This document shows positions 53,178-63,618 of a stretch of DNA of 64,000 bases, piece by piece. Source of the stretch: an uncultured Chitinophaga sp. (GTDB lineage: Bacteria; Bacteroidota; Bacteroidia; Cytophagales; Cyclobacteriaceae); contig CABHOK010000011.1 of assembly GCA_902168205.1 (NCBI GenBank), positions 434,001 through 498,000 on the forward strand, read 5' to 3'. Each line of letters opens with the position of its first letter. Position 1 is the first letter of the stretch. Made by a program: the position numbers and the translations under genes. The notes below the pieces were generated by a model. That model saw only the letters and a program-made list of their open reading frames with translations. It did not search any database and was not told where the DNA came from.

Positions 53178-55112
53178 ATGTGCTCTAAGGAAAAGATATT
53201 ACTTCTGATCATGATACTGTTAGTGATGAGTATCATGTCGTATGCGCAAGATTCGCAGGGATTTTTTCTAAATGATTCCGAAGAAAAATCAATTACAAGT
53301 CCTCCATTTAAAAGCCAGGAGAAGCCTTCTAAAAGCAGTACGGCTACCGTTGTGATCGACTATGCCAATGAAGTAGCCACTGTGTCTAAGTATATCTATG
53401 GTAACAATACCAATCCATACATGACACAGATGGTAGATCAACCTGTACTGATCAATAATATAAAAACACTATCGCCTAACCTGCTTCGTTTCCCCGGGGG
53501 AAATATCAGTAGTGTATATTTCTGGAATGCAAAAGATAAAAACGATCTCGCAGCTGATGTTCCGGAATATATCATTGACGACAAAGGCGTAAGTAGTGCT
53601 TCATATCCGTATTGGTTTGGCGGTAACACAAGTGGCTGGACGCTATCGTTGGATAATTACTACAAGATGTTGGGCATGACCCAAAGTACCGGTATGATCA
53701 CGGTAAACTATTCCTATGCGAGGTATAGCAAAGCGGATAATCCCGTGGCAGCCGCAGCACATCTGGCCGCCGAATGGGTACGGTACGATAATGGAAGAAC
53801 TAAATTCTGGGAGATCGGTAATGAAAGTAATGGAACGTGGCAAGCCGGGTATCGCATCGTAACCAGCGATAACAAGGATGGTCAGCCGGAGATCATAACG
53901 GGTGCCCTATATGGAAAACATCTGAAAGTATTTGCAGACTCCATGCGGACTGCTGCTGCCAAGATCGGTGCAACTATATATATAGGTGCGCAGTTACTTC
54001 AGGAAGAGCCAGCAAGCTGGGCTACTGAAACGGATAAATCGTGGAATGATGGCGTCTTCAAAGAATCGGGTAACACACCTGATTTTTATATCATTCATAG
54101 TTACTATACGCCTTTTGCTACAAATTCCACAGCAGCAGAAATACTAGGTACAGCAGCATCCGTAACAAAAAATATGATGCAGTACGTTACCAATGCAATG
54201 ACGGCCGCAGGTGTTACTCAAAAGCCCGTGGCACTTACGGAATGGAATATATTTGCGGAGGGATCAAAGCAACAAGTGTCCTATATTAATGGCATGCATG
54301 CTGCACTTACGCTGGGAGAGTTGATCAAGAATAAATATGGTGAGGCAAGTCGCTGGGATCTCGCTAATGGATGGAATAATGGCAATGATCATGGTGTATT
54401 CAATCAGGGCGATGAACCGGACAATAAAACGAAGTGGACGCCACGCCCGGTGTTTTACTATATGTATTACTTTCAGAAGTATTTTGGCAGTCATATGGTA
54501 CAGGCAACGGTGTCAGGAAGTAATGATGTAGTTGCCTATGCCTCGAGGTTTGCATCCGGACAGTCGGGAATTGTAGTTGTTAACAAGGGCACCACCGAAC
54601 AGATTGTAAATATAGACTTGAATAATTTTGGTTATGGTGATAGGTACTATGTATATACCTTGACCGGTGGAACCGACAATGGAGAGTTCTCACGCAAGGT
54701 GTTTGTCAACGGCATGGGTACTTCGCTGGCTTCCGGAGGACCAGAAAATGTAGAGTTGATACAAGCCTGGGGAATAAACATCGGTTCCGGCATAAAAGTA
54801 ACTGCACCGCCACGGTCTGTGAACTATGTGCTGGTTGAAAATGGAACGAACGTGATTACAGGAAACGAGACAAGTACCGTTAAGCAACTGAAAGTATATC
54901 CCGTTCCGGCAAGCGATTCGTTTACAATAGAGTTTCCGTCTACGGGGTTCACTCAAATTGAAATAAGCGATGTTACAGGAAGAAATATAAGAACAGAGAC
55001 TGTAGAGGGGTTACAAACTTCTTGCAGGATCAATGGTATATTTGTTCCAGGTGTATATCTCATTCGGCTAACAGGAAAGGATACTTTGAATACGAGAATT
55101 GTGATTAAATGA
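53178..55112 (+). CDS. Clan GH-A glycoside hydrolase with T9SS sorting domain (alpha-L-arabinofuranosidase-like)
   Basis: About 644 residues from ATG 53178. Signal peptide ends MSYAQ. The catalytic domain (about 50-450) has LRFPGGNISSVYFW, FWEIGNESNGTW with the acid/base Glu after Asn, and PVALTEWNIFAEG with the probable nucleophile Glu, an arrangement typical of clan GH-A families such as GH51. A C-terminal beta-domain follows, then a type IX secretion sorting domain (about 570-644, LKVYPVPASDSFTIEF to a terminal RIVIK). It is therefore secreted or surface-attached. Arabinofuranosidase is my best guess; an endo-acting hemicellulase of another GH-A family is possible. Confidence 0.75.
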   Translation: MCSKEKILLLIMILLVMSIMSYAQDSQGFFLNDSEEKSITSPPFKSQEKPSKSSTATVVIDYANEVATVSKYIYGNNTNPYMTQMVDQPVLINNIKTLSPNLLRFPGGNISSVYFWNAKDKNDLAADVPEYIIDDKGVSSASYPYWFGGNTSGWTLSLDNYYKMLGMTQSTGMITVNYSYARYSKADNPVAAAAHLAAEWVRYDNGRTKFWEIGNESNGTWQAGYRIVTSDNKDGQPEIITGALYGKHLKVFADSMRTAAAKIGATIYIGAQLLQEEPASWATETDKSWNDGVFKESGNTPDFYIIHSYYTPFATNSTAAEILGTAASVTKNMMQYVTNAMTAAGVTQKPVALTEWNIFAEGSKQQVSYINGMHAALTLGELIKNKYGEASRWDLANGWNNGNDHGVFNQGDEPDNKTKWTPRPVFYYMYYFQKYFGSHMVQATVSGSNDVVAYASRFASGQSGIVVVNKGTTEQIVNIDLNNFGYGDRYYVYTLTGGTDNGEFSRKVFVNGMGTSLASGGPENVELIQAWGINIGSGIKVTAPPRSVNYVLVENGTNVITGNETSTVKQLKVYPVPASDSFTIEFPSTGFTQIEISDVTGRNIRTETVEGLQTSCRINGIFVPGVYLIRLTGKDTLNTRIVIK

Positions 55113-55283
55113 GATCACTTATACCAACTGGAAAGTTTTGATGTACAGATACTAATGGATTGTGGTCTAAAATTGTCAATTATGTTCCGATAATATAGGA
55201 AATTGTGTTAACTAAAAACAATTACGAGAAAAAAGTTGAACTGTTGCCTTGGTAACCTCAATTTGATGCGCTGAAATTAATTT

Positions 55284-55652
55284 ATGGATAACAAATTGAT
55301 CTTGTCAATAATAAAGTCTTTTCTGATTTTGCTTTTTATTGTCATAGTCCTAATTAATACTTCTCGAAATGTACAATGCTCTAAGGAAGAGGAAGCGACA
55401 AAGATGATTATAAAGGGTAAAGTAATTCGGGCATTTTTAGATTCTACTCACCATAGTTATGAAACACTTGATTTTGTCATGGATGGTGAAGAAAAGCGAT
55501 CCTATATATTTCTTTTTGAAAAAAGTGGATGCTTCGAGTATTTGGAACCTGGTGATTCCATAACCAAAGAACCGCAAAGTCTGGTATTGAAAGTATTTCG
55601 GAATAATAGAGTTGAAGTGTTTAATTTAAACTATGGGTGCGTCAATAAATAA
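55284..55652 (+). CDS. Hypothetical membrane-anchored protein
   Basis: 122 residues. The N-terminus is one hydrophobic helix (ILSIIKSFLILLFIVIVLINTS) that could be a signal anchor; the rest is a small predicted beta-rich domain (MIIKGKVIRAFLDSTHHSYETLDFVMDGEEKRSYIFLF, then FEYLEPGDSITKEPQSLVLKVFRNNRVEVFNL), reminiscent of an OB-like or Sm-like fold. I do not recognise a family. It is more AT-rich than its neighbours and sits between two hydrolase genes in a region without clear co-transcription. Confidence 0.55.
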   Translation: MDNKLILSIIKSFLILLFIVIVLINTSRNVQCSKEEEATKMIIKGKVIRAFLDSTHHSYETLDFVMDGEEKRSYIFLFEKSGCFEYLEPGDSITKEPQSLVLKVFRNNRVEVFNLNYGCVNK

Positions 55653-55701
55653 CTACATTCAATAGATGTAGAGTGCCTTAACTAAATTTAATCGATGGTA
55701 T

Positions 55702-57471
55702 ATGTGCAAGCTAATTGGACTTTTCACGTTCGCAACGCTATCTGTTTTACAGGTACAATGCCAGCAAAAAGATAAATTCCCGGCAGACCTCATCCGCCTC
55801 AACCAAATAGGCTATTACCCGGAGGCTCCTAAATCTGCGGTAGTAATTGGCGATAAGGCTACAGAGTTTTATATCGTGGCAAAGGGCACTGGTAAAGAAG
55901 TATACCGGGGGAAGTTGAGCGAAGTGCGAAAATCGATTTTCTCGGATAAGAAAACAAGAATTGCAGATTTCTCTGCATTGAAAACAGCGGGTACCTATAC
56001 CGTTGTGGTGCCTTCGGTGGGGGAGTCGTATACCTTTGAGATTAAACAAAATGTACACGATGCGGCTGCACGTGCTTCGATAAAGGGATTTTACTATCAG
56101 CGGTTATCAACAGCATTACCGGAACCGTATGCAGGCAAATGGCATAGACCGCTTTCGCACCCGGATAATAAAGTACAGATTCACCCATCCGCGGCATCTG
56201 CGGGGCGTCCTGCCGGAGCAACTATATCTTCTTCGAAGGGATGGCTGGATGCAGGGGATTATAACAAATATATAGTGAACAGTGGCATTACAATGGGTAC
56301 GCTGCTCTCCGCTTATGAGGATTTTCCGGTATATTTTGATTCGCTGAATTTAAATATACCCGAAAGCGCAAATGCTATACCCGACTTGCTGGATGAAGCA
56401 CTGTGGAATCTCCGCTGGATGTTAACGATGCAAGATCCTGCTGATGGTGGTGTCTATCATAAACTCACCAATGAGAAATTTGATGGTATGATTATGCCGC
56501 ACCTGGCAACACGTCCGCGATATGTAGTACAAAAAGGTACCGCTGCAACATTAGACTTTGCAGCGGTAACAGCGCAGGCAGCGCGCGTGTTTAAGAAATT
56601 TGAACATCAGCTTCCGGGACTTTCTGATTCTTGTCTCACGGCTGCTACACGGGCATGGCAGTGGGCTGTTAAAAATTCAACTATAGTATACGATCAGGAC
56701 GCTATGAACAAAACCTTTGATCCGGATGTAACTACGGGCGGTTACGGTGATGGTAACTTTGCTGATGAGTTTACATGGGCTGCGGCTGAATTATATGCTT
56801 CCACACAGGATGGACAATATCTCGACAAAGTTGAAGTGCTGGCAGATCATAATCTTCCGCTGCCATCATGGGGCGGAGTGCATTTGCTGGGATACTATAC
56901 CATGATTCGTTTTGAGACATCGCTGCCGGAAGCTGCTCAGGCAAAGGTAACGTTGATGAAGCAGGGTGTTGTGCGCTTTGCCGATGTCCTGATTAACGGT
57001 GTGGATACACGCGCATTCAATACCGTAATGGGCGGTTCTGCCAAAGACTATATCTGGGGGAGCAGCGCGGTGGCGGCCAACCAGGGTATAGAATTGATAC
57101 AGGCTTATAAAGTTACCGGTGACAAGAAGTACCTGAACTATGCGTTGTCCAATCTGGATTTTCTATTGGGAAAAAATGGTACAGGTTATTCTTTCCTCAC
57201 CGGCTATGGTAAAAAGACACCAATGCATCCGCACCATCGTCCTTCCATTGCCGATGGTATTGCAGAGCCGGTTCCGGGTTTACTGGCAGGCGGACCGAAC
57301 CCGGGCATGCAGGATAAATGCCGGTATCCTTCTTCGGTAGCCGATGAAGCCTATACCGATAATGACTGTTCTTACGCCTCTAATGAAATTGCTATTAATT
57401 GGAATGCTCCTTTCGTGTATCTTGTATGCGCGCAAGAGGCACTGCAACCCCGGGTTGCTACATCCAATTAA
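55702..57471 (+). CDS. GH9-family endoglucanase-like hydrolase
   Basis: 589 residues. Signal peptide with VQCQQ (possible lipobox). An N-terminal Ig-like domain (about 30-115, IRLNQIGYYPEAPKSAVVIGD) precedes the (alpha/alpha)6 catalytic domain, as in the CelD-type GH9 subgroup. Catalytic region: GWLDAGDYNKY with Asp183 and Asp186, the HPHHRPS motif, and DNDCSYASNEIAINWNAPFVY with Glu562 as proton donor. It acts on beta-1,4-glucan or mixed-link and xyloglucan backbones. First gene of a four-gene run with short gaps (alpha/beta hydrolase, GH2, GH43). Confidence 0.9.
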   Translation: MCKLIGLFTFATLSVLQVQCQQKDKFPADLIRLNQIGYYPEAPKSAVVIGDKATEFYIVAKGTGKEVYRGKLSEVRKSIFSDKKTRIADFSALKTAGTYTVVVPSVGESYTFEIKQNVHDAAARASIKGFYYQRLSTALPEPYAGKWHRPLSHPDNKVQIHPSAASAGRPAGATISSSKGWLDAGDYNKYIVNSGITMGTLLSAYEDFPVYFDSLNLNIPESANAIPDLLDEALWNLRWMLTMQDPADGGVYHKLTNEKFDGMIMPHLATRPRYVVQKGTAATLDFAAVTAQAARVFKKFEHQLPGLSDSCLTAATRAWQWAVKNSTIVYDQDAMNKTFDPDVTTGGYGDGNFADEFTWAAAELYASTQDGQYLDKVEVLADHNLPLPSWGGVHLLGYYTMIRFETSLPEAAQAKVTLMKQGVVRFADVLINGVDTRAFNTVMGGSAKDYIWGSSAVAANQGIELIQAYKVTGDKKYLNYALSNLDFLLGKNGTGYSFLTGYGKKTPMHPHHRPSIADGIAEPVPGLLAGGPNPGMQDKCRYPSSVADEAYTDNDCSYASNEIAINWNAPFVYLVCAQEALQPRVATSN

Positions 57472-57479
57472 GAACAAGT

Positions 57480-58286
57480 ATGAAGAGACACCTATTCGTT
57501 ATAGCACAACTCTGCTGGTTGTCAGTAGTTGTACAGGCCCAAAGTAAACCTGACTCTGTTACATTTTTCACTTCGTTTGACGGTGTTAAGATACACTACG
57601 AAGTAAAAGGCTTTGGTGACCCCGTTATACTCATACATGGATTTATAGTAGATGGTGAATCGTGGAAGCGCACGGCACTATACAACGATTTGCTAGTAGC
57701 GGGGTTCAAAGTAATTACACTCGACCAGCGTGGCAATGGTTTGTCTGATAAGCCTCACAAACCTGAAGCGTATGAGAAAGATGCCGAGGCCCGCGATATT
57801 ATGGAACTTGCTGATAAGCTTGGCTTCAAGAAATATAGCGTTGTCGGGTATTCGCGTGGATCTATTATAGCATCGCGACTTCTTGTTTTTGATCCGCGTA
57901 TAGAGCGTACGGTGTTGGGTGGTATGGGAGCAGACTTTACAAATCCTGCGTGGCCTCGCAGAGAAATGTTTTACAAGGCCCTGATGGGAGAAAATATTCC
58001 TGAACTTGCCAATGCAGTGCAGTATGTAAAACAACAAAAGCTTGATCAGCTTGCATTAGCCTATCTTCAAAAGGCGCAGCCTTCTACCAGTGTTGAAGAG
58101 TTGTCGCGAATTAATAAACCGGTGCTTGTACTTTGTGGTGATCGCGATGAAGACAATGGCTCATCGGAGAAACTTGCATCCCTGATACCGCAGGCACTGT
58201 ATAAACGTGTACCGGGCGATCATAACAACACAGCTCGTTCACAACCGTTCTCCGACCAGGTAGTAACCTTTCTCAAAAAGAAATAA
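57480..58286 (+). CDS. Secreted alpha/beta-fold hydrolase
   Basis: About 268 residues from ATG 57480, eight bases after the GH9 stop; an ATG at 57399 lies inside GH9. Signal peptide ends VVQAQ. Standard alpha/beta hydrolase: oxyanion HGFIVDGESW, nucleophile Ser in GYSRGS, Asp in LVLCGDRDEDN and His in PGDHNN. A small esterase of this type in a glycan locus may remove acyl groups from the polysaccharide, but lipase-like or haloperoxidase-like activities cannot be excluded. Confidence 0.8.
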   Translation: MKRHLFVIAQLCWLSVVVQAQSKPDSVTFFTSFDGVKIHYEVKGFGDPVILIHGFIVDGESWKRTALYNDLLVAGFKVITLDQRGNGLSDKPHKPEAYEKDAEARDIMELADKLGFKKYSVVGYSRGSIIASRLLVFDPRIERTVLGGMGADFTNPAWPRREMFYKALMGENIPELANAVQYVKQQKLDQLALAYLQKAQPSTSVEELSRINKPVLVLCGDRDEDNGSSEKLASLIPQALYKRVPGDHNNTARSQPFSDQVVTFLKKK

Positions 58287-58298
58287 TCTATATACACG

Positions 58299-61070
58299 AT
58301 GGTACGATTTACCTTTACTGTACTGGCTATAGTATGCAGTACACATTTATGGGCGCAGGTAAAAACAACAGAAACGCAACGTCATTATCTCTCGGGTATA
58401 GACAAAGATCACACCGCACGCTGGGATTTTTTCTGTACTGCCGGTAACAATTCAGGTAGGTGGACAACCATTCCGGTGCCATCTAACTGGGAACTACAGG
58501 GTTTCGGAGAATATACCTACGGACGTGGCCAAAAGAAGATCGGTGAGCAAGGACTCTATAAATATACCTTTCCTGCAGCGAAAGAGTGGAAAGGTAAAAA
58601 GATATTCCTCGTGTTTGAAGGTTCGATGACTGACACCGAAGTAAAGATCAACGGTAAGGCTGCAGGCCCGATACACCAGGGAGGGTTTTATCAATTCCGA
58701 TACGATGTTTCTGCATTGGTAAAACCCGGCACTGATAATTTACTGGAAGTGAAGGTGAGCAAACTATCGGCCAATGAGTCGGTACGAAAGGCAGAATCTG
58801 AAGGCGACTTCTGGGCGTTGGGTGGTATATATAGGCCGGTATACCTGGAAATAAAACCAACCGCCTACATAGAGCGTGTCGCGATCGATGCGAAGGCGGA
58901 TGGGAAATTTACCATGGATATTATAGCGGGTAATATTTCAGCAGGCCATACCGCTCATGTGCAAATAAAGGATTTACAAGGTGCCGAGATAGGAACTATA
59001 TCTTCCGGAAAATTTCTGAAGGAACATGGTAAGTTTGCAGTATCCCGATCATTTCAGAATATAAAAGCATGGAACCCGGAGTCACCGAATTTGTACGAAG
59101 CCATTGTCTCCTTGCGTGATAAGAAAGGAGAGGTGCATACGGTGCGCCAGCGTTTCGGTTTTCGAACGGTGGAGGTCCGAAAGCATGATGGTATATATGT
59201 AAATGGCAAGCGTGTTATTTTCAAAGGCGTAAACCGTCATAGTTTCTGGCCGGAGAGCGGACGTACGCTGAGTAAAGCCATCAGTCTGCTGGACATTAAC
59301 CTGATCAAAGACATGAACATGAATGCTGTGCGCATGTCGCATTACCCGCCCGATCAGCACTTTCTCGATGCCTGTGATTCACTTGGTTTATTTGTGCTCG
59401 ATGAACTTACCGGCTGGCAAGCGAAGTATGATACTGAAGCAGGGAGAAAGCTGGTGAAGGAATTGGTCGTACGCGATGTTAATCACCCCAGTATTGTGTT
59501 ATGGGCAAATGGTAATGAAGGCGGGTGGAACACGGAACTTGATGATGATTTTCCGAAGTATGATATACAGCAGCGTTTTGTATACCATCCATGGGAAAAA
59601 TTCAGAGGCACCGATACAAAACATTACCCAGACTATAATTATGTAACCAACTCGGTTTTATATGGAAACGAGATATACTTTCCTACGGAATTCATGCACG
59701 GCTTATACGATGGCGGCCACGCAGCCGGACTGGATGATTTCTGGGATGCCATGCTTTCGCACCCGTATGGAGCCGGAGGATTTCTCTGGGCGTTTCATGA
59801 CGAAGGCATCGTACGTCACGACCGAAGCGATAGTATTGATACCTATAAGAACAATGCTCCCGATGGTATCGTAGGTCCGCATCGTGAAAAGGAGGGAAGT
59901 TTTTTTACAATAAAGGAAATCTGGTCACCTGTATATATAGGGATGAAGTCGTTGCCTGTTGCTTTCGATGGCACAATCCCGGTTACCAATCGCTATATCT
60001 ATACTGATCTTGGCCAATGCACATTTCAATGGCGTTTAGTATCGTTCCCTTCGGCGTTTGATGCGAGTATATCAGCGCATACTGATGCGTCCGGTAAAGC
60101 AACCTTACCTGCACTTGCTCCGGGTGCCAGTGGATTTTTAAACCTGACGTTGCCGCAAGACTGGAAGAACAGTGATGCATTATACCTTACGGCTATCGAT
60201 CCGCATCAGCGTGAAATATATACCTGGTCCTGGCCGGTAAAATCTCCGGCAGAAGTTTATTCAACATTACCGGCTCCGCCTGCAACGGCTTCACCGCAGG
60301 TACAGGAAGCGGCATCAACGTTGACAGTATCGCTAGATGGTATCCAGTATATATTTGATAAAACAACCGGTTATCTCACGAAAGTAATTACACCGGTCTC
60401 CACGGTGTCACTTTCAGATGGTCCCGTACAGGCTGGAGTCAATCATACCTTAAAAAAATTCACGCACCGGAAGGAAGATGATCGGTATATAGTAGAGCCG
60501 GTGTACGAAGGTGAATCGTTCTTTTGGGTAAAATGGATTTTTACTTCCGGCAAGCCTGTCAAGTTAGAGTATATGTATTCGGTAAAAGGCGAAGCAGATT
60601 TTATGGGTATATCATTCCGTTACCCGGAAGCTAATGTTACCGGTATGAAGTGGCTGGGCCGTGGTCCGTATCGTGTGTGGAAGAACCGACAGAAAGGAAC
60701 GCCCTTTGGTGTGTGGGAGAAAAAGTATAACAATACCATTACCGGTGAAAGCTGGGAGTATCCGGAGTTCAAAGGATATCATGCGAATCTGTACTGGGTA
60801 CAAGTACAAACCAAAGAGGCTCCTTTTACGATATATACCGAAGATGAGAATATATACTTGCAGATGTTAAAGCCACTTCCACCGAAAGGTGCCTACAACG
60901 ACTACACGAGTCCTGCATTCCCCAAAGGAGACATAAGTTTTTTACAAGCCATCGCACCGATTGGTACTAAATTTCAGGATGCCAGACTGATGGGACCGCA
61001 GAGCCAGAAGAACATTATGCTGAATTATACGCCCATAAGCGGAACGCTTTGGTTTGATTTTGGACATTGA
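58299..61070 (+). CDS. GH2-family beta-galactosidase-like hydrolase
   Basis: 923 residues. Signal peptide ends LWAQ. Domain order: N-terminal jelly roll (about 40-195, WTTIPVPSNWELQGFGEYTYG), Ig-like domain, TIM barrel (about 300-560) with GVNRHSFWPESGRTLSKA, acid/base Glu407 in ANGNEGGWN and probable nucleophile Glu464 in FPTEFMHG, then C-terminal beta-domains with a small-chain-like end. The KGVNRH motif and overall length fit beta-galactosidase, yet beta-glucuronidase or arabinopyranosidase members share this layout. Co-directional with and 12 bases after the alpha/beta hydrolase. Confidence 0.88.
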   Translation: MVRFTFTVLAIVCSTHLWAQVKTTETQRHYLSGIDKDHTARWDFFCTAGNNSGRWTTIPVPSNWELQGFGEYTYGRGQKKIGEQGLYKYTFPAAKEWKGKKIFLVFEGSMTDTEVKINGKAAGPIHQGGFYQFRYDVSALVKPGTDNLLEVKVSKLSANESVRKAESEGDFWALGGIYRPVYLEIKPTAYIERVAIDAKADGKFTMDIIAGNISAGHTAHVQIKDLQGAEIGTISSGKFLKEHGKFAVSRSFQNIKAWNPESPNLYEAIVSLRDKKGEVHTVRQRFGFRTVEVRKHDGIYVNGKRVIFKGVNRHSFWPESGRTLSKAISLLDINLIKDMNMNAVRMSHYPPDQHFLDACDSLGLFVLDELTGWQAKYDTEAGRKLVKELVVRDVNHPSIVLWANGNEGGWNTELDDDFPKYDIQQRFVYHPWEKFRGTDTKHYPDYNYVTNSVLYGNEIYFPTEFMHGLYDGGHAAGLDDFWDAMLSHPYGAGGFLWAFHDEGIVRHDRSDSIDTYKNNAPDGIVGPHREKEGSFFTIKEIWSPVYIGMKSLPVAFDGTIPVTNRYIYTDLGQCTFQWRLVSFPSAFDASISAHTDASGKATLPALAPGASGFLNLTLPQDWKNSDALYLTAIDPHQREIYTWSWPVKSPAEVYSTLPAPPATASPQVQEAASTLTVSLDGIQYIFDKTTGYLTKVITPVSTVSLSDGPVQAGVNHTLKKFTHRKEDDRYIVEPVYEGESFFWVKWIFTSGKPVKLEYMYSVKGEADFMGISFRYPEANVTGMKWLGRGPYRVWKNRQKGTPFGVWEKKYNNTITGESWEYPEFKGYHANLYWVQVQTKEAPFTIYTEDENIYLQMLKPLPPKGAYNDYTSPAFPKGDISFLQAIAPIGTKFQDARLMGPQSQKNIMLNYTPISGTLWFDFGH

Positions 61071-61081
61071 AAATTAACCGC

Positions 61082-62005
61082 ATGAAAATATATAGTATAA
61101 TTCTATTCTTACTCATCAGCTGTGCAGTACAGGCGCAGACCAATACCGAAGTATACCTCTTCTCATACTTCAAAGGAAATGGTGAAGACGGATTGCACCT
61201 GGCCTATAGCGATGATGGTTATCGCTGGCAGTCGCTTCGCCACGACAGTTCCTTCCTGAGACCAACTGCCGGTAAAGACAAACTGATGCGCGACCCGTGC
61301 ATTGTCCAGTCACCGGATGGTACATTTCACATGGTGTGGACCGTGAGTTGGAATGAAAGGGGCATCGGTTATGCGCATTCCAAAGATCTGATCCATTGGT
61401 CAGAACAGCAATATATACCGGTAATGGAACATGAGCAGGATGCCCGCAACTGCTGGGCACCGGAGATTTTTTATGATGCAGCCAGTAAGCAGTTCATGAT
61501 ATACTGGGCCACCACGATCACCGGCCGTTATCCGGAGACACAAAGTGCAAAGGAGGACTTCTATAATCACCGCATGTATTATGTTACTACAAAAGATTTT
61601 AAAACGTTCAGTAAGACCGCGTTGCTATATAACAAGGACTTTAACGTGATTGATGCAACCATTCACTTCATTGATAAGAAGTATGTGATGTTTTTGAAAG
61701 ATGAGACAGTGGAGCCTGCGCAGAAAAACATTCGCGTGGCAACGAGTAACTATCTGATGAAGGATTATTCAAAACCAGGCAAGCCGATTACCGGTAACTA
61801 TTGGGCGGAAGGTCCTACCAGTATCAGGATCAAAGATCAATGGATCGTATATTTTGATAAGTACCGCGATCACCAGATGGGTGCCGTTGCTTCATCAGAC
61901 CTGGTAAATTGGACAGATATATCTGATAAAGTAAAATTCCCGGAAGGCGTGCGCCATGGAACAGTCTTCAAAGTGTCGAAGGTCGTGTTTGACAAGTTGA
62001 AATAA
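61082..62005 (+). CDS. GH43-like glycosidase
   Basis: 307 residues from ATG 61082, 11 bases after the GH2 stop (a TTG at 61067 overlaps that stop and is rejected). The N-terminus could be a lipobox (LLISC) or a type I signal ending VQAQ. Five-bladed propeller features: GLHLAYSDDGYRW, MRDPCIVQSPDGTFHMVWTVSW with Asp71, CWAPEIFYD, FNVIDATIHFIDKKYVMFLKDE and YWAEGPTSIRIKDQWIVYFDKY with the probable acid Glu. It is shorter than the GH43 at 16327 and has no C-terminal sandwich. It probably removes arabinose or galactose units in the periplasm. Confidence 0.83.
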   Translation: MKIYSIILFLLISCAVQAQTNTEVYLFSYFKGNGEDGLHLAYSDDGYRWQSLRHDSSFLRPTAGKDKLMRDPCIVQSPDGTFHMVWTVSWNERGIGYAHSKDLIHWSEQQYIPVMEHEQDARNCWAPEIFYDAASKQFMIYWATTITGRYPETQSAKEDFYNHRMYYVTTKDFKTFSKTALLYNKDFNVIDATIHFIDKKYVMFLKDETVEPAQKNIRVATSNYLMKDYSKPGKPITGNYWAEGPTSIRIKDQWIVYFDKYRDHQMGAVASSDLVNWTDISDKVKFPEGVRHGTVFKVSKVVFDKLK

Positions 62006-62030
62006 ATATATACTTGTCAGCCGTATAAAT

Positions 62031-62065
62031 AAAGGAGGCTACCTCTATGGAGATAGCCTCTTTTT
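62031..62065 (+). terminator. Intrinsic terminator ending the second glycan locus
   Basis: GAGGCTA/TAGCCTC (62035-62041 with 62054-62060), extended by A/T pairing and followed by five T residues. Confidence 0.8.
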
Positions 62066-62083
62066 ATTTTGGATGAGTATATA

Positions 62084-62527
62084 TTACCCTTCTACTTCTT
62101 TGATAACAATTTTCTCCATTACATCGCCCTGGCGGATCTGATCGATCACATCAAGACCTTCGTATACTTTTCCGAATACAGTATGGTTACGATCGAGATG
62201 CGCTGTGTTCTGGCGGCTGTGGCAAATGAAAAATTGTGAGCCTCCTGTATTTCTTCCGGCATGTGCCATGGAAAGAACACCGCGATCATGATATTGATTG
62301 TCGCCTGTCAGTTCACAGTCAATTTTATAACCCGGGCCACCATTACCAATGCCGTTAGGACAACCACCCTGAATAACGAAATTCGGAATTACACGGTGAA
62401 ACGTGAGTCCATCATAGAATCCTTTTTCTGATAGTGTAATAAAGTTTTTAACAGTGTTTGGGGCATCCTTCTCAAAGAACTTGATCTTCATCACGCCTTT
62501 TTTTGTATGGATCTCTGCTATTTTCAT
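62084..62527 (-). CDS. Peptidyl-prolyl cis-trans isomerase, cyclophilin type
   Basis: 147-residue cytoplasmic cyclophilin: [34 protein letters not shown] with the catalytic Arg in [43 protein letters not shown], and a short C-terminal strand. No signal peptide. It catalyses proline isomerisation during protein folding. It is convergent with the second glycan locus and unrelated to it. Confidence 0.95.
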   Translation of the reverse strand: MKIAEIHTKKGVMKIKFFEKDAPNTVKNFITLSEKGFYDGLTFHRVIPNFVIQGGCPNGIGNGGPGYKIDCELTGDNQYHDRGVLSMAHAGRNTGGSQFFICHSRQNTAHLDRNHTVFGKVYEGLDVIDQIRQGDVMEKIVIKEVEG

Positions 62528-63027
62528 AGTTGAAATTTAGTTAATTGGCCGCAAGATAATAAAATAGTTTATTCAGCCATTTCCTGCGAAGACGGTGATT
62601 CTTTTTCCAGGATACATGAAAAATGTGATCCTCTTTTTTTGTGTCGTGTTCGGCATCATTAACAAACGTCAAAAAAAAAATCTTTTCTACTTTTTTAGTG
62701 CTTGTTGATTTCAATATACTGATGAACAAGTACGTGAATTCACGGAGACGAATCTTTGTGATAAGACATACAAACGCCAACACTTTTTCATAAATCCATA
62801 TAAATCTTACAGCGATGCTGTTCATACCGTTAACATAATCTCTGTTTGTATTGATTGTAGATTTTTGTGCTGCTATATATCAGGTAAATTCTAGTTGGCT
62901 ATATATAGTAAAAATAGTAATATATACATTGGAACCGGTATCACTGTAAACTATAGAATAAGAATTACTCATGCTGGCAACGTGGATTGATAAAACGATT
63001 TTAACAATACAATTTAATTTTTGAATA
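62528..63027. other. AT-rich non-coding region with an orphan terminator-like hairpin
   Basis: 500 bases. A 94-codon minus-strand ORF (62541-62825) is lysine- and aromatic-rich with no recognisable pattern and is probably chance. AGGAT/ATCCT with inner CAT/ATG (62609-62632), followed by seven T residues (62634-62640), looks like a plus-strand terminator with no upstream gene. Several TATATA runs lie at 62870-62930. Confidence 0.4.
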
Positions 63028-63456
63028 ATGGAAATGAAAGAACTTGTAAAATTGTCAGAGAAAGGAAAATGCTATTTAACCATTAGCACACTGGGCAACG
63101 TAATGTTGATGAAATGGGAAGGACTGACTCCGGAAGAAATTTTCAAAAAAGGTATCGATAAAATTGAAGAGCTTTTGTTTGCTCATAAACCAGCATGTTG
63201 TTTATATGACTTAACCACGCATGCAGGAATAAGCCCGGGTTCACAGAAATATGCGGCAGACGCAGTATCAAATTATGTAAAGAAAGAATTCACTGTAGCA
63301 CATAGTAATAAAAAATTCCGGCAGGTATTTATAGTACCAAATGATATTTTTGTTTCGGTGAGCGCAAAAGGATATAAAAACAAACTGGATGGAGACATGG
63401 AAACCATCTTTACAAATAGCATAACAGAGGCGCATCAATTAGTAGAACTGAAGTAA
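63028..63456 (+). CDS. Small STAS-like protein, second paralogue
   Basis: 142 residues, cytoplasmic. It shares the layout of the protein at 43973: an early Trp strand (MLMKWEGLTPEEIFKKGIDKIEELL), a buried strand (CCLYDLTTHAGISPGS), a helix, then QVFIVPNDIFVSVSAKGY, which aligns with VIMSDNIFTQLSLQGF of the first paralogue. No catalytic motif is visible. Function unknown; a role as a stress- or density-responsive regulatory protein would be guesswork. Confidence 0.6.
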   Translation: MEMKELVKLSEKGKCYLTISTLGNVMLMKWEGLTPEEIFKKGIDKIEELLFAHKPACCLYDLTTHAGISPGSQKYAADAVSNYVKKEFTVAHSNKKFRQVFIVPNDIFVSVSAKGYKNKLDGDMETIFTNSITEAHQLVELK

Positions 63457-63618
63457 TCTTAATTAGAGACTAAAGCCAAGATCTGGTCTCTTAAGATATT
63501 CGGTGACCGAGCTGTAAAGTACAAGGAAAGTAAGGTCGAAAGTTTTTTGTGACTTTCCATCGGAATATATATCTAATGTAAAGGTGATATACTAATCATT
63601 AACTGAAGTACGGGAAAC

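Noticed and set aside
62541-62825. 94-codon minus-strand ORF upstream of the cyclophilin
   Set aside because: Lysine- and aromatic-rich translation of AT-rich DNA containing T tracts and a hairpin; no family pattern.
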